A stretch of 64,000 bases of DNA from Sipunculus nudus (taxonomy: Eukaryota > Annelida > Sipuncula > Golfingiida > Sipunculidae): NCBI GenBank assembly GCA_026874595.1, contig CM049316.1:10594839-10658838 (forward strand). The letters are read 5' to 3'. The translations under genes were made by a program, and so were the position numbers. The notes below the pieces were generated by a model. The model had not been told where the DNA came from and did no database searches. It saw only the letters and a list, made by a program, of their open reading frames with translations. This document shows, one piece after another, positions 11,601-21,600 of the stretch. Numbering within the stretch: position 1 is the stretch's first letter; each line of letters starts with the position of its first letter.

Positions 11601-14600
11601 AGGCATGTACTTAATGAAGAATTTTCAAATTTTAAAAGGGACATTCCCCGGTGTTTGTTGTAAGACGCTTCTTCACGAACCCAAAATTAAAATGGCTTCC
11701 CGTCCTAACTTAAGAATGTCCTAGGAAAAAAAGAGATATGGATATTAATGTCCACTAATAAAGTCCACTATTAATAATACCACTTTTTGACCGGGTGACT
11801 CCAAATATTGCGGTCGCTCCATTGTGAAACTGGCAACAATTTAATATTTCTCAAACAGCTCTAGTATTCTATTCAGTGTTGTTGTCGAGTCGATCCACAG
11901 TTTCCACACCATCCCGGTCCGAGTGCAACTTCGAGTCAAGGCCATCCGAGTCCAAGTCCGTGTCCTAACGGATCGAGTCCAAGTCCACCTTCGTGTCCAA
12001 GTCATTTTGAACCCCAAGTCCAAGTCCTATTAATACAAATATCCGTAAAAAATAATTTAAACTGGAAATTCCGAATTATCATGTAATTTTTAAGTTAATT
12101 CACACATGATTTTACTGTAATGATAAATAACATTTATAGCTCCCGACGCTAAGCAAAGCTTGGTATATGTAATGTAATTAGTTTGTCCTATTCTATTAAT
12201 AGTTCGCATATATACATAAGTCTTTAAAATATGTAACTTACGGACCCAAGATGGACTCCGCTTGATTTCTCCTGAACTCCGAGTACAAGTCCGAGGACTC
12301 GAGTCCATACATCACTGATCTTATTATAATTTAAGGATTCGGGCGCAGTCCAAAAAAGCGTTCTTCCGAAATTATGGGTATACCGTTAATCTGTTTAATG
12401 TAGCTTCATGAGATCTGAATAATCAATTACCCGTATTTCAATCAGAGATTCTACAGACATCAGGTTTTAGGAGATATATGGTAAAATAGAAAAAAGGTGT
12501 GATTATAAACAACAATAATATACATATAACATATACTAATATGTATACATTATGTGACTTCAAGACAATGAGAATGTTGAACACTATAAAATCTAAATTC
12601 TAAGGAATGTACGCCTCCTTCTTGTGGGGGGTTTATATTGTGGAATGCTTCCAAAACCGTGTTTGCATTTATTATTCGTCCCATATTGCCATGTGCATTC
12701 GTGACTCTACATTTGTGAATACTCATTGTTGACGTTACTGAATCCGTATCATGTGCCAGATCCACGCCAAATTCAAATCGATTCTTCATTGGTCCATTCC
12801 CGAAATGCAGTGAAAATCATGAGATTCAGTTCATGATCGCGTGAGTTTATGTTGTGAACAAACAAACAAATACACACACGAACGAGGGTGAATGCATACC
12901 CTCCTTGCGAAAGTATTAACACGTCAACCGGAGCTAAATGTTTGATAATTGTTATGGTCAAAGTCGTCAAATTCATGCTCGTCACTTTGTCCTGTCCTCA
13001 TAATACGACCAGAACAATGAGGATGCCGCGTTTTAGGAGTCCGTTTTTTGCCCTCTCGATTCAGGTCACACATGACATTGTCATAAGAAGTATCACGTGA
13101 CCTTGTATTATTTCATATGAATGGTCGAAGTCCGTTCTCAGTACAAACTCGCGAAGTACTTGTTAGATAAGCACACAACAGTGAATGTCCCAATGCGATT
13201 TCCTTCTTTTTTCGACCAAGAACATCACGGGAATAGTGATATACGCTGAATAAAGCCTAACGAAAAGAAGCGCCGGATTTTGCGTCTGTTGCGGTTTTTT
13301 GGTGCATGCGATGATGTACCAGCCCCGACACACGTTCGCGCAGTATTTACATTGGCTAATTAAATTCATTCTCCCGTTCCCGAAGGTTATATTTCACAGT
13401 ACTAAAACCCACAGGCATACATAATTAAAACATATTCAAACCAAATTTTATGGTGTCTGAGTTTAAACAAAGCTAGAAAAATTCTAGCTTCCTCCCTCGC
13501 TTGACATAGGTTTGTACAGAGATTTCAAGTCTAGTCTTCAAATCTGCCATCGCTCTTGAGGTATAATTTATTTACCTATTTTATTTTTAGGTACCGTCTA
13601 TATTCAGTCGTGATGAGTATGAGCGCCGCCTGGCGACCCTCAGATGTCATATGAACAGGGAGGAGATCGGAGTATGCGTGTTGACCTCCTACCATAACAT
13701 CAATTATTACAGTGGCTTTCTTTACTGCGCGTTTGGACGTCCATATGCACTGGTGGTAACTCCGGAGAATTCCTACGTTGTCTCCGCGGCGATTGATGGT
13801 GGCCAGCCGTGGAGGAGATGCCATGCGGACAATCTAACATTCACTGACTGGCAAAAGAACAATTACCTAAAGGCTGTCAAACAAGCAGCAGGGGAGATAC
13901 GCGGGAAAGTCGGAATTGAATTTGATCATGTGACTTTGGACTCCCGCCAAAAATTTGAATCTCTTTTTCCAAATAAGGTATTTGAGGACGTAGGTGCCCC
14001 GACGATGCGATTGCGTATGGTAAAATCAGCAGAAGAAATTAGGGTGATTAAAGAAGGGGCCCGTATTGCTGATATTGGAGGTTGGGCGGCGGTTGAGGCA
14101 CTTGAAGATAATATTCCTGAATACGAGGTGGCGCTTGCATCCACCAGGGCGATGATAAGGGAGATTGCAAAAACGTTCCCAAATTCTGAACTTCAGGACA
14201 GTAAGTTTCAGAAGTTCGTTAAACTATTAAAACCAAAATAGGGGCAATAAACATTTCCCTCAAACATAGTTTCAGTTTGCAAACCAGTTTGAAAAATAAT
14301 ATACATGTATAATAATTGCCTATATTTTTTGTTTTGTTTTATATTAATCACAAAGTTTTGACTTTCTCTTTAGACTCGTTTAATTTTTTAACCTTCCTGA
14401 CCATATTGGGCAAACCAGGTGTAACAAAACCTTGATTTATTTTTCTGTCAGCGTGGACGTGGTTTCAGTCTGGAATCAACACGGACGGGGCACACAATCC
14501 TGTAACGTCACGACGGGTGCAGAAAGGAGACATACTCAGTCTAAACTGTTTCCCCATGACTTCTGGGTGAGCTATACCATTATTGACACCCCGGGCATAT

Positions 14601-16777
14601 CCTTATGAAAAGGCAGGTAATAGGTAAAATATAGTAAGCCGCAATAGTAATAGTAAAACATAATTCTTCCCACTATCAGAGCCATAAACTTTTGCTGTGG
14701 CGCTACGATAAGAACAGGAACTACCACCTCGCGGAAAATTATATAACTAAACTAGAATACGAGTAGTCGACAAGCGACTGCGTGTATCAGCCGAAATCAG
14801 AGTGGGACGGCTGAAGTGAGGCATGGATTGAGTGGCAAGGGGAAATAGAGTGAGGTGTGTTGCATATTAGCATGGATGTCTGCAGCCGAAATTGGTATGG
14901 AGGTGGCCACCTAACACAAAATCCAGAAAGCTATCCAAGTTGTATACATATGCAAAATTTTAGACAGATAAGTCAAACCACTACTTGTATATGAGTAATT
15001 GTATCCCAAGGCAAACAGACGGACGCTGTGCAAAAAAGGATATGTCAAACCAGTCATGAGATACAACCTGAACGTGAATGTAGGTGGCGCCACCTGTCAT
15101 GAAATCATAAAAGCCATCCAGGATGTATACACATGCAAAATGTCAGTTGGATAAGTCCAACCAATGCAGAGATATGAGTGATTTTATCCCAAGGCAAATG
15201 AACAGATAGACGCTGTAAAAAAATGGTTGCAGGTGGCGTCACCATTTTAGTGAATGTTATAAAGCTATCCAAAGGCTACATTTTATAAAAATGTTAAGCC
15301 TGATCGGTCAAACGGTTCCCGAGATATGTGGGTTTATGTGTGGAAACAGACGCACAAATGGACGCTGGGCAGAAAGGGAAATGTTGCAGGTCAACCAAAA
15401 ATGAGGGCGCAGCAGTTCACATGTGCCCCGATCATAATTCCGAATTTTAATAAAAATCTGCCCAGTGGTTACGGATAAGTTCTCCGGAAACCTATGCGGC
15501 GGCGGCGGCAGCGTGCGACTGAAAACATAGTATCCGCAAAACTCTGTTTTGGCGGATACAATAACGACTCTCTGGTCGACTATTTCATATGTGATAACCG
15601 CTGGTACTGAATTACGTGTATCGGTATTTGGTACATGGAATCACGTTTTATTTTAGACATTTTAGTAGCAAACCTAAATACCATAAAGCCCAGGCAGGGC
15701 TTGAAAGCCGCGTGTCCCCTTTTTTTGGGTGCCGAGGCGGACGAGTACATATGTACAAAAATAAAACGTTCCATTTGTGCGGTTCTGAGTGTGGTCCGGC
15801 ATAAGACTGCGGATACGTTTATGCAAACCGGCTCAAATAGCGATAAGTAGGGAAACATATACGGAAACATGCTCGGTGCTATTTTGAACAGGTGAAAGTC
15901 CTAAAAACCCGCTCTGATAAACGTTTATATCGGAATGTGCCCCGCACTGCGTCCGTACATGACGACACGTAGCATTACATGAACAAAAAAAATCAGAAAC
16001 AAATTCTGCTTTCAACTGAAGTGAAAAGGGTAGAGAATCGTTCTAAATATTTACTCCAGATGGCGCTAATAAGCAACGTCTATGTAAATATTAATAATAT
16101 ACCGGGATTTCAAGTGACCATAATCATTAAACATAAGAACCGAGTATTCCTTTATTAATCAAAGTGTTCATGGACACAGCGCTTATATCATATCACTTAG
16201 GCATAGACGTCAATTGAATTAAAATTACAAAACAAAATACACAAATGTTTATGTGTTCCTATTCTGTATGTCTCATCTCTTCGTACTTCCAGCTATTATA
16301 CTGCACTTGAGCGGACGCTGTTTTTCGACCACGTGACCGAGGAGCATCTCCGGCTGTGGGAAATTAATGTAAAGGTCCATGAACGAGGTCAACAGCTCAT
16401 CAGACCCGGCGCCCGCTGCTGCGACATCGCAGCCGAACTCAACGACATCTACCGGCAATACGACTTATTAAAATACCGCAGTTTCGGCTACGGTCATTCG
16501 TTCGGGGTGTTGTGTCACTACTATGGCAGGGAAGCAGGTACTTGTGATTAATATAGCATACTTCAAAGGCATCTTATTGTACAGTCATTATTTGTTCCTA
16601 ACAGAACTTAAATTATTGCAGTTTCATTTGCATAAGAACATCTGTTACTGCGTTTGTCCAAATAGAGAGGGCTAATAATGATAGATAACGTTTAATTTCA
16701 TTAATTACACTGAATTAAAAATTGGGTCTTTGAGAGAGAAAGAGAGAGAGAGAGAGAGACAAAGAGACAGAGAGAAA

Positions 16778-16809
<32 letters not shown>

Positions 16810-17771
16810 CAGAGAGACAGAGAGATACATAGATAGAGGGAGAGATGTTCTTGTGTTCATTATGTGGTCACTGCAAATCAAATTAATAAAAAGTTTATTC
16901 GTTGTTAGATTGTTCTTGCGCCATAATAATAATATTGCTTCTTACAGCAACGCATCCAGTTTCTCGGAAAATCTTTTGTTCCTTAATTTCTACGTAATGT
17001 TGTATAGCGAATAATCAAATAATCGATACGACGGTGTCACGTTTTGGGTAACACAAAGACATGCTGGAAATTTAATGGTCCGTGTATGTATGAATGTATG
17101 TATATATATATATATATGTATATGTATATAAATATAAATAGAATGAATGCCGTTAGCTGCATTCTAACAACATTCACCTGAGGATTGGGTCGCATCCCGT
17201 GAGACAGTCTGTCGTGAATTTACAGTTGTTTTTCTTCAGTGTTATATCGCTCTTGCCTTGTCTGAAGGCCATAGAACACTTTACGCCGGAGGGTAACTCT
17301 ACTTTCTTTATATATAAATATGTATATACGACTGAACGTTTGCGTTTACGGGGTGGAAAAGTCAATATAAAAGACCCTTACTCTGATGAGTGTATATGTT
17401 AGTATATGTATATAAAAGTACAGATTCACTTAACGGAATGCAGATTTATACATGACTGTAGGGGGCGCCACCTGAACCAGCCTCTTATGAAACAACATAG
17501 ATGTTGGGTAGATCGAAATATGTTACATTCTACCGTTCTTGTTATTAATTAAATATGATTTTTTTTAGAACTTGAACTACGAGAAGATATCACCACTGTG
17601 TTAAAACCAGATATGGTAGTGTCAATGGAACCCATGATCATGTTGCCGCCCCACCTGGCGGGCGCTGGCGGATACAGAGAACACGACATACTGGTTGTCA
17701 CAGAGAACGGGGCCGAGAACATCACCGGGTTTCCTTACGGGCCAAAACATAACATAATTAAAAAAGAATAG
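8494..17771 (+). CDS. Creatinase (creatine amidinohydrolase), whole gene, 5 exons
   Basis: Join of 8494-8682, 13591-14200, 14452-14566, 16293-16537 and 17569-17771: 1362 nt, 453 aa. Creatinase (EC 3.5.3.3, pita-bread/M24 fold, homodimer) hydrolyses creatine to sarcosine and urea without metal. From residue 64 the protein is co-linear with bacterial creatinase, about 403 aa. Residues known in the Pseudomonas enzyme are all present at a fixed offset of 49: Phe111 and Arg113 (carboxylate binding), catalytic His281, Glu311 and Glu407 (guanidinium binding), His373, Arg384 and His425. The absence of shifts across four introns argues strongly for correct exon joining. The first about 50 residues are an added leader. 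All introns are GT-AG and phases agree. The nearest ATAAA-type polyadenylation signal is at 17983-17988. Function is inferred from homology; the alternative, a non-creatinase M24 paralogue, is unlikely given the conserved creatine-site residues. Confidence 0.93.
8775..9185 (+). repeat. Family A single copy
   Basis: One unit with a degenerate head (about 8785), a GTCCGTCGGGCGTCCGG tract near 8817, the 'acctgaaattaggtcactgtgac' and 'gagctatggggct' segments, and TGGCGCCACC near 9117 followed by T-runs. Same orientation as the array at 914-3133. Confidence 0.7.
9290..10200 (+). repeat. Degenerate tandem repeat rich in nuclear-receptor half-sites
   Basis: Units of roughly 140-190 bp repeat the order: 'ttaaacttgacttacatatggcccactactta', 'aagaatct', a 'ggtcaaaggtcaaggtcacagg' block, then 'aagccaa..cttcatcccaaactttccatctt'. 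AAGGTCA-like blocks fall near 9443, 9583, 9722, 9875 and 10065. Preceded by a TCTGTCTGTCTGTC tract near 9283-9310. Confidence 0.65.
10241..10374. mobile_element. Foldback MITE-like palindrome
   Basis: The left arm starts CACAGGCACTCGTTTCCAGC, continuing with a ctctaaaatggct segment. The right arm is its near-perfect reverse complement, ending AATGAGTGCCTGTG at 10374. Homology continues into the middle (GTAAACA.TG..TATGGGC), so almost the whole 134 bp can fold on itself. No coding capacity. Confidence 0.75.
10619..10643. repeat. (AT)n microsatellite
   Basis: Uninterrupted TA dinucleotides of about 24 bp within creatinase intron 1. Confidence 0.9.
11836..12310 (+). repeat. Degenerate copy of the 27-bp minisatellite element
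   Basis: Degenerate 'gagtccaagtcc' words at 11886-12030, then a non-repetitive tail (aatttaaactggaaatt, tttatagctccc, agttcgcatatatacataagtct). The same tail order occurs at 19862-19960 and resumes at 21395-21590. A second short cluster of 'ccgagtacaagtccgag' lies at 12275-12310. Together they define one element family with minisatellite blocks at each side of an AT-rich spacer. Confidence 0.65.
13591..14200 (+). CDS. Creatinase exon 2 (N-terminal domain and start of catalytic domain)
   Basis: Residues 64-266 plus the first base of codon 267. Acceptor TTTTTAG|GTACCG, donor GGACA|GTAAGT. Contains the TSYHNINYYSGFLYCAFGRPYA segment region (residues 95-116), with Phe111 and Arg113 that in the bacterial dimer reach into the partner's active site. 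It also contains IDGGQPWRR and the MVKSAEE helix leading into the pita-bread domain. No frameshift or stop. Confidence 0.95.
14201..14451 (+). other. Creatinase intron 2
   Basis: 251-bp phase-1 GT-AG intron with no recognisable content. Confidence 0.85.
14452..14566 (+). CDS. Creatinase exon 3 (catalytic His)
   Basis: 115 nt after TTTCTGTCAG. Completes Thr267 (a|cg) and ends two bases into Gly305 before GTGAGC. Encodes WTWFQSGINTDGAHNPVT, with catalytic His281 (bacterial His232), then KGDILSLNCFPM. Too short to be seen as a free open frame; recognised from homology and splice phase. Confidence 0.93.
14567..16292 (+). other. Creatinase intron 3
   Basis: 1726-bp phase-2 GT-AG intron. Its centre is an inverted family B element (about 14780-15566). 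15570-16290 is of unknown nature with several short overlapping open frames but no homology recognised. Confidence 0.8.
14780..15566 (-). mobile_element. Family B TIR element, inverted short copy
   Basis: The left end GTGTATCAGCCGAAATC and right end TTTTGGCGGATACAATAAC are the two termini of the 6000-7877 element in reverse order. Inside are about two core units with GGTGGCGCCACC near 15083 and degenerate sites near 14905 and 15232. The GC-rich GCGGCGGCGGC segment near 15498 corresponds to CCGCCGCCGCC near 6051 in the other copy. It lies in an intron of the creatinase gene, antisense to it. Confidence 0.75.
16293..16537 (+). CDS. Creatinase exon 4
   Basis: Acceptor TTCCAG|CTATTA; the first base completes Gly305. 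Codes residues 306-386 and the first base of 387; donor GCAG|GTACTT. Carries Glu311 in YYTALERT, the helical linker ending in AAELNDIY, His373 in FGYGHSFG and Arg384 in HYYGREA, all expected creatine-site residues. The junction residue is Glu387 where the bacterial enzyme has Gly, a surface-loop change of unknown effect. Confidence 0.94.
16538..17568 (+). other. Creatinase intron 4
   Basis: 1031-bp phase-1 GT-AG intron. It contains a long AG-rich microsatellite (16731-16835), a TA-rich run (17099-17118) and a lone AGGGGGCGCCACCTG site at 17459-17473. The remainder is AT-rich and unremarkable. Confidence 0.85.
16731..16835 (+). repeat. (AG)n / (GAGACA)n microsatellite
   Basis: About 100 bp of GA dinucleotides interspersed with GACA, inside creatinase intron 4. 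It gives an open frame of alternating Arg/Glu that is not a protein. Confidence 0.9.
17569..17771 (+). CDS. Creatinase exon 5 (C-terminus)
   Basis: Acceptor TTTTTTAG|AACTTG; the first two bases complete Glu387. Codes residues 388-453 and TAG at 17769-17771. Contains MVVSMEPMIMLP with Glu407, GAGGYREHDIL with His425, and the conserved end NGAENITGFPYGPKHNIIKKE, close in length and sequence to the bacterial C-terminus, so the protein is not truncated. Confidence 0.95.
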
Positions 17772-17982
17772 CACTGGCTAAGAATTAACAAAGTAAACGT
17801 AATGAGAAGTGAGTTTGTTGGAAGTAATCGTATACATGTGGAGAAATTAAGTAAATTAGAGTTGTTCATTTATGGGCAAATTGTGCAATCGGGTTCTTTA
17901 AATATTAAAATTGAAAAATTTGTTACAAATCTACAAATGGATATTTTAGGTTTCAGATTTTTATACACAATATGCTGATATT

Positions 17983-17988
17983 AATAAA
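17983..17988 (+). terminator. Candidate polyadenylation signal of the creatinase gene
   Basis: First AATAAA downstream of the stop codon, 212 bp away, in an AT-rich context. Use is not demonstrable from sequence alone. Confidence 0.4.
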
Positions 17989-18690
17989 TCATTTAAGACA
18001 AATGCTAAATATAAATAATTACATGCATTTTTTGTGTTTTGCTTCAATTTTTTCCTTCCGTTTTACCAATACCTTGGTTAATGAATCTGTCATTAACGAA
18101 TTGGTTAATTGGTCATATCAACCATTTCCAGATCGTTAGACAGGTGGACAAGTTAACGTGTGCACTGCTGCTGTCACTCACTCTTCGATTGTTTTATTCT
18201 CGGAATTGTTTAGAAGTTTTGTTACAAGCCATTCTCCAAATGACCAATCGTGTTGGTAAGTGCATGACCAACGAGTTTGTTGAAATAACCAATGTGTCGG
18301 TTAAATCTACCAATATCATCTCAACCAACCAAATTTGCCAAATATTTAACCATCTGTGGGGTTTAGTTATATGGCTACACAACTATATGAGTACTAAAAT
18401 ATGCGCACCTTGGTTCCTTTTAGTTGAAGAGCTGGGTATGATAAAGTACCTGGATAGCGAGGATATTAAAGTTGACACCCGCTGCTTGTTGACGGAGCTA
18501 GGACGGAGCTTGATGCTGTCTGCTCGGCTGTTCAGCCTAGACCAGTAATTACACTTTATGATTTAATCCGCTGCATGATGTTAGTGTTCATCCAGCAGGT
18601 CACTGTCCTCGCTCAGGTATTACGCCGCTTATTCAGGATTTGGAACAAACATGTTCCACAATGTTTTATATCTAGATATATTTTCCATTT
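17989..18690. other. Intergenic DNA with dispersed ACCAA/TTGGT words
   Basis: Between 18060 and 18350 the words ACCAAT, ACCAAC and their complements recur about every 20-30 bp in both orientations, suggesting a degenerate repeat. This favours an open frame (18039-18548) with no recognisable domain, which I do not call as a gene. Confidence 0.45.
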
Positions 18691-18739
18691 ATATGAGTGA
18701 TGAATGTTGACCGGAGTGATGAAGCCGATTCAACGCAAT

Positions 18740-19855
18740 GCGAGTCCGAGCGCAATCCCAAGTCCAGGCCACTCGGAACCAAGTCCGAGTCCAGGCCACT
18801 CGAATCCAAGTCCGAGTCAAGGTCACTCAAATCCAAGTCCGAGTCCAGGCCACTCGAATCCAAGTCCGAGTCCAGGCCACTCGAATCCAAGTCCGAGTCC
18901 AGGTCACTCGAATCCAAGTCCGAGTACAGGCCACTCGAATCAAAGTCCGAGTCCAGGCCACTCGAATCCAAGTCCGAGTCCAGGCCACTCGAATCCAAGT
19001 CCGAGTCCAGGCACTCGAATCCAATCCGAGTCATGGCCAAGGCGAATCCAAGGCCAAGTCAGAGTCCAGGTCACTGGAATCCACGTCGGAGTCATGGCCA
19101 CTCGAATCAAAGTCCGAACACAGGCCACTCGAATCCAAGTCCGAGTCCAGGCCACTCGAATCCAATCCGAGTCATGGCCAAGGCGAATCCAAGGCCAAGT
19201 CGGAGTCTAGGTCACTCGAATCCACGTCGGAGTCATGGCCACTCGAATCAAAGTCCGAACACAGGCAAATCGAATCCAAGTCCGAGTCCAGGCCACTCGG
19301 ATCCAACTCCGAGTCATGGCCACTCGAATCCCAGCCAAAGTCATAGCCACTAGAATCCGACGCAAGGCAGGCCAATCGAATCTGAGTCCAGGCAGACCAC
19401 TCAAATCCAAGTCCGAGTCCAGGGCACTTGAATCCAAGTCCAAGTCCGATACATGGCCACTAGAATCAAAGTCCGAACCCAGGCCACTCAAATCCAAGTC
19501 CGAGACATGGCCACTCGAATCGGAGTCCAGGCCACTCGAATTAAAGTCAAAGTCCGAGTCATGGCCACTCAAATCCAAGTCCGAGTCCAGGGCACTTGAA
19601 TCCAAGTCCGAACCATGGCCACTCGAATCCAAGTTCGAGTCCATGCCTTTCGAATCCGAGTCCAAGCCACTCGAATTCAAGTCCAAAACCGAGTCATGGC
19701 CACTCGAATCCAAGGCCAAGTCCAAGGCTTGGCCACTCGAATCCGAGTTCATGTCAGAATCCAGGCCAATCAAATCCAAGTCCAAGTCTCAGTCATGGCC
19801 TCTCAAATCCAAGTCCCAATCATGGCAACTCGAATCCAGTACAAATACATGTATC
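18740..19855 (+). repeat. 27-bp minisatellite array
   Basis: Over 1.1 kb of a 27-bp unit made from 'ccactcgaatccaagtcc' and 'gagtccagg', with higher-order variants containing 'gagtcatggccaaggcgaatc' duplicated near 19020-19085 and 19165-19230. Because 27 is divisible by three and the unit lacks stops, several frames on both strands are open for 60-218 codons. These are artefacts of the repeat. Confidence 0.9.
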
Positions 19856-19966
19856 CGTTTAAAGTAATTTAAATTGGAAATTTTTCGTATATGTTTATTT
19901 TATGTCAGTTTCCACATGCTTTTATAGCTCCCCATGCGTTCCATAGCATGGTTCATACACGGTTAT

Positions 19967-21385
19967 TGTTCAGCTCAACTAACTGAAAGTCTTCAGAGCT
20001 ATAGTGATCAGTCTTTGTTCCTCGTCCGTCCGTCTGTCTGTCTATCCGTTAACCAGTAACAAATCGTAACTATCAGACCTAGAAACTTCTAACTTGACAT
20101 CCAGAGAGGTCCATGAAAAAATCTCTTTGGACCTGAAATTAGGTCTTTGTTACCCATATCAACTATGGGGCTCAGAAGTACCCCCCCCCCCCCAGAATAA
20201 TTAAAAAATTAATACAAAAGCTCCAGTATCTGAACAATTAATGCTTTAAACACCATGATTCTTTGCATGCATATTCATCATTGAGTGTTTAATTAGTTTC
20301 TGCAGACTGTTGGCGCCACCTGGATTTTTTTTTTTTTTTTCGAATTTTTATGCATTTTTTTTTCTTTCTTTATTTGTGGGACTTTAAAGATGTGGTTGTC
20401 CGTTAACAGGGCACAAATCGTAACCATTGGACCTGGAATCTTTTAACTTGACATCCAAGAACCATGAAAAATCTCCTTCTTTGAAATCCTGAAATTAGGT
20501 CTTTTTTACCCAAGCCAAGCCAAAAGAGGTATACGCTCATCGAGCAGCTACAGGTTGCTGCGGTCAAGACCTCAGCCCTGTGCGCTCCTTAAGCATGTTC
20601 TCTGAGCCAACAGTCGCAGTGCCACGCCAAGCCAAGCAGGGAGCCGTAGAGGGCGCCACTTGTTCATCCCGAGCCGTTGTTCTTTTGGAAAGCTACAGCA
20701 TCCACAGCCACAAAGCCCGAAACAACCCACATTCCCTTCACCAATCCCAGCAGCGGAGACCCAGCCATGTCGTTCAAGAGCCGAACTCGATCTTTTGAAC
20801 GACATTACTTCGAGATTCATAGCCCTTGTACTTGCGGTTTCGGCCATTTGGACCGTATTAACCGGGTTTCTGGTTATGCAAGTTTAGCAAGTTTTTTCGT
20901 TTTACCCATATCCTCCGAGCTATGGGGCTCAGAAGTACCTACCAGAATAATTGAAAATTTTATCCAAAAGCTCAAGGGTCTGAACAACTGATACATCGAT
21001 CACAATGATTCTTTGCATGCATATTCATCATGGAGTGTTTCATCAGTTCCTGCAGATTGGTGGCGCCACATGGATTTTTTTTTCTTCAAATTTTTACTAT
21101 TTTTTTTTTCTTTCTCTATTTATGAGACCTTCAAAGATGTGGTTGTCCGTTAACAAGACACAAATCGTAACCATTAGGCCTAGAAACTTCTAACTTGACA
21201 TCCTGGGAGGTCCATGAAAAATACCCTTGGAAACCTGAACTTGGGTCTCTGTTACCCATATCCTCCGAGCTATGTTCCAGTTGATTTGAGATAGTACCTA
21301 AAAGAATTGGCATTCAGATGATAACATTCCTTTTGTGAATGTCTTCCTAGACAGCTGAGCGTCATGACCCCTGGGTCACTTGTTT
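19967..21385 (+). repeat. Family A element inserted in the minisatellite element
   Basis: Head motif CAGCTCAACTAACTGAAAG at 19971, a CCGTCCGTCTGTCTGTC tract near 20028, core segments repeated from 20050, 20395 and 21130, TGGCGCCACCTGG near 20311 and TGGCGCCACATGG near 21062, and tail CAGCTGAGCGTCATG at about 21352. Sequence on both sides (19862-19966 and 21390-21590) is co-linear with the uninterrupted element at 12045-12310, so this is an insertion. Itself interrupted at 20513-20899. Confidence 0.7.
20513..20899 (+). mobile_element. Family C insertion with 9-bp target duplication
   Basis: A 387-bp segment interrupts family A sequence. It is flanked by TTTTACCCA at 20504-20512 and again at 20900-20908, where family A normally reads once 'gttacccatatcc'. 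The left part (gagcagctacaggttgctg, cctcagccctg, gcgctcctt, gccacgccaagc) is shared with a second copy at 44960-45215. The flanking direct repeat marks a true insertion; a SINE is the likeliest class but no RNA-polymerase-III boxes were confirmed. Confidence 0.75.
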
Positions 21386-21600
21386 GACATTTTGTTATAA
21401 GTTCGCACATGTATGTAAGTCTTTATTATTTGCGACAGTTTTCTTTTCTATTGGACTCAATACGGACTCTGCCATAATTCTTGAGTCCTGACCGACGAGT
21501 CTAAGTACAGGTCTGAGTCATGGACCCTCGAGTCCCAAGTCCGAGTCTCTAAAAAAGTGGACTCTTGACCTACCTCACTAGTAGGCCGAATGTTTCCAGC
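21386..21600 (+). repeat. Right half of the interrupted minisatellite element
   Basis: Contains 'agttcgcacatgtatgtaagtctt' and 'ggactctgcc', then degenerate 'gagtcctgaccgacgagtctaagtacaggtctgagtc' words ending near 21590. It corresponds in order to 12190-12310. Confidence 0.6.

Larger units (their letters stand above)
8683..13590 (+). other. Creatinase intron 1
   Basis: 4908-bp GT-AG intron. It holds a family A copy (8775-9185), an AAGGTCA-rich tandem block (9290-10200), a 134-bp palindrome (10241-10374), an AT microsatellite (10619-10643), an AG tract near 11545-11565 and a degenerate copy of the minisatellite element (11836-12310). The rest (12310-13590) shows nothing recognisable; short open frames there have no homology. 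Confidence 0.8.

Noticed and set aside
18039-18548. 169-codon plus-strand open frame
   Set aside because: No domain recognised; the DNA is a degenerate repeat of ACCAAT/TTGGT words that happens to lack stops.
18697-19353. 218-codon open frame, with equally long ones in other frames, rich in Ser, Pro, Glu and Lys
   Set aside because: It is the translation of a 27-bp minisatellite that is open in several frames on both strands, with no start context or splice structure.
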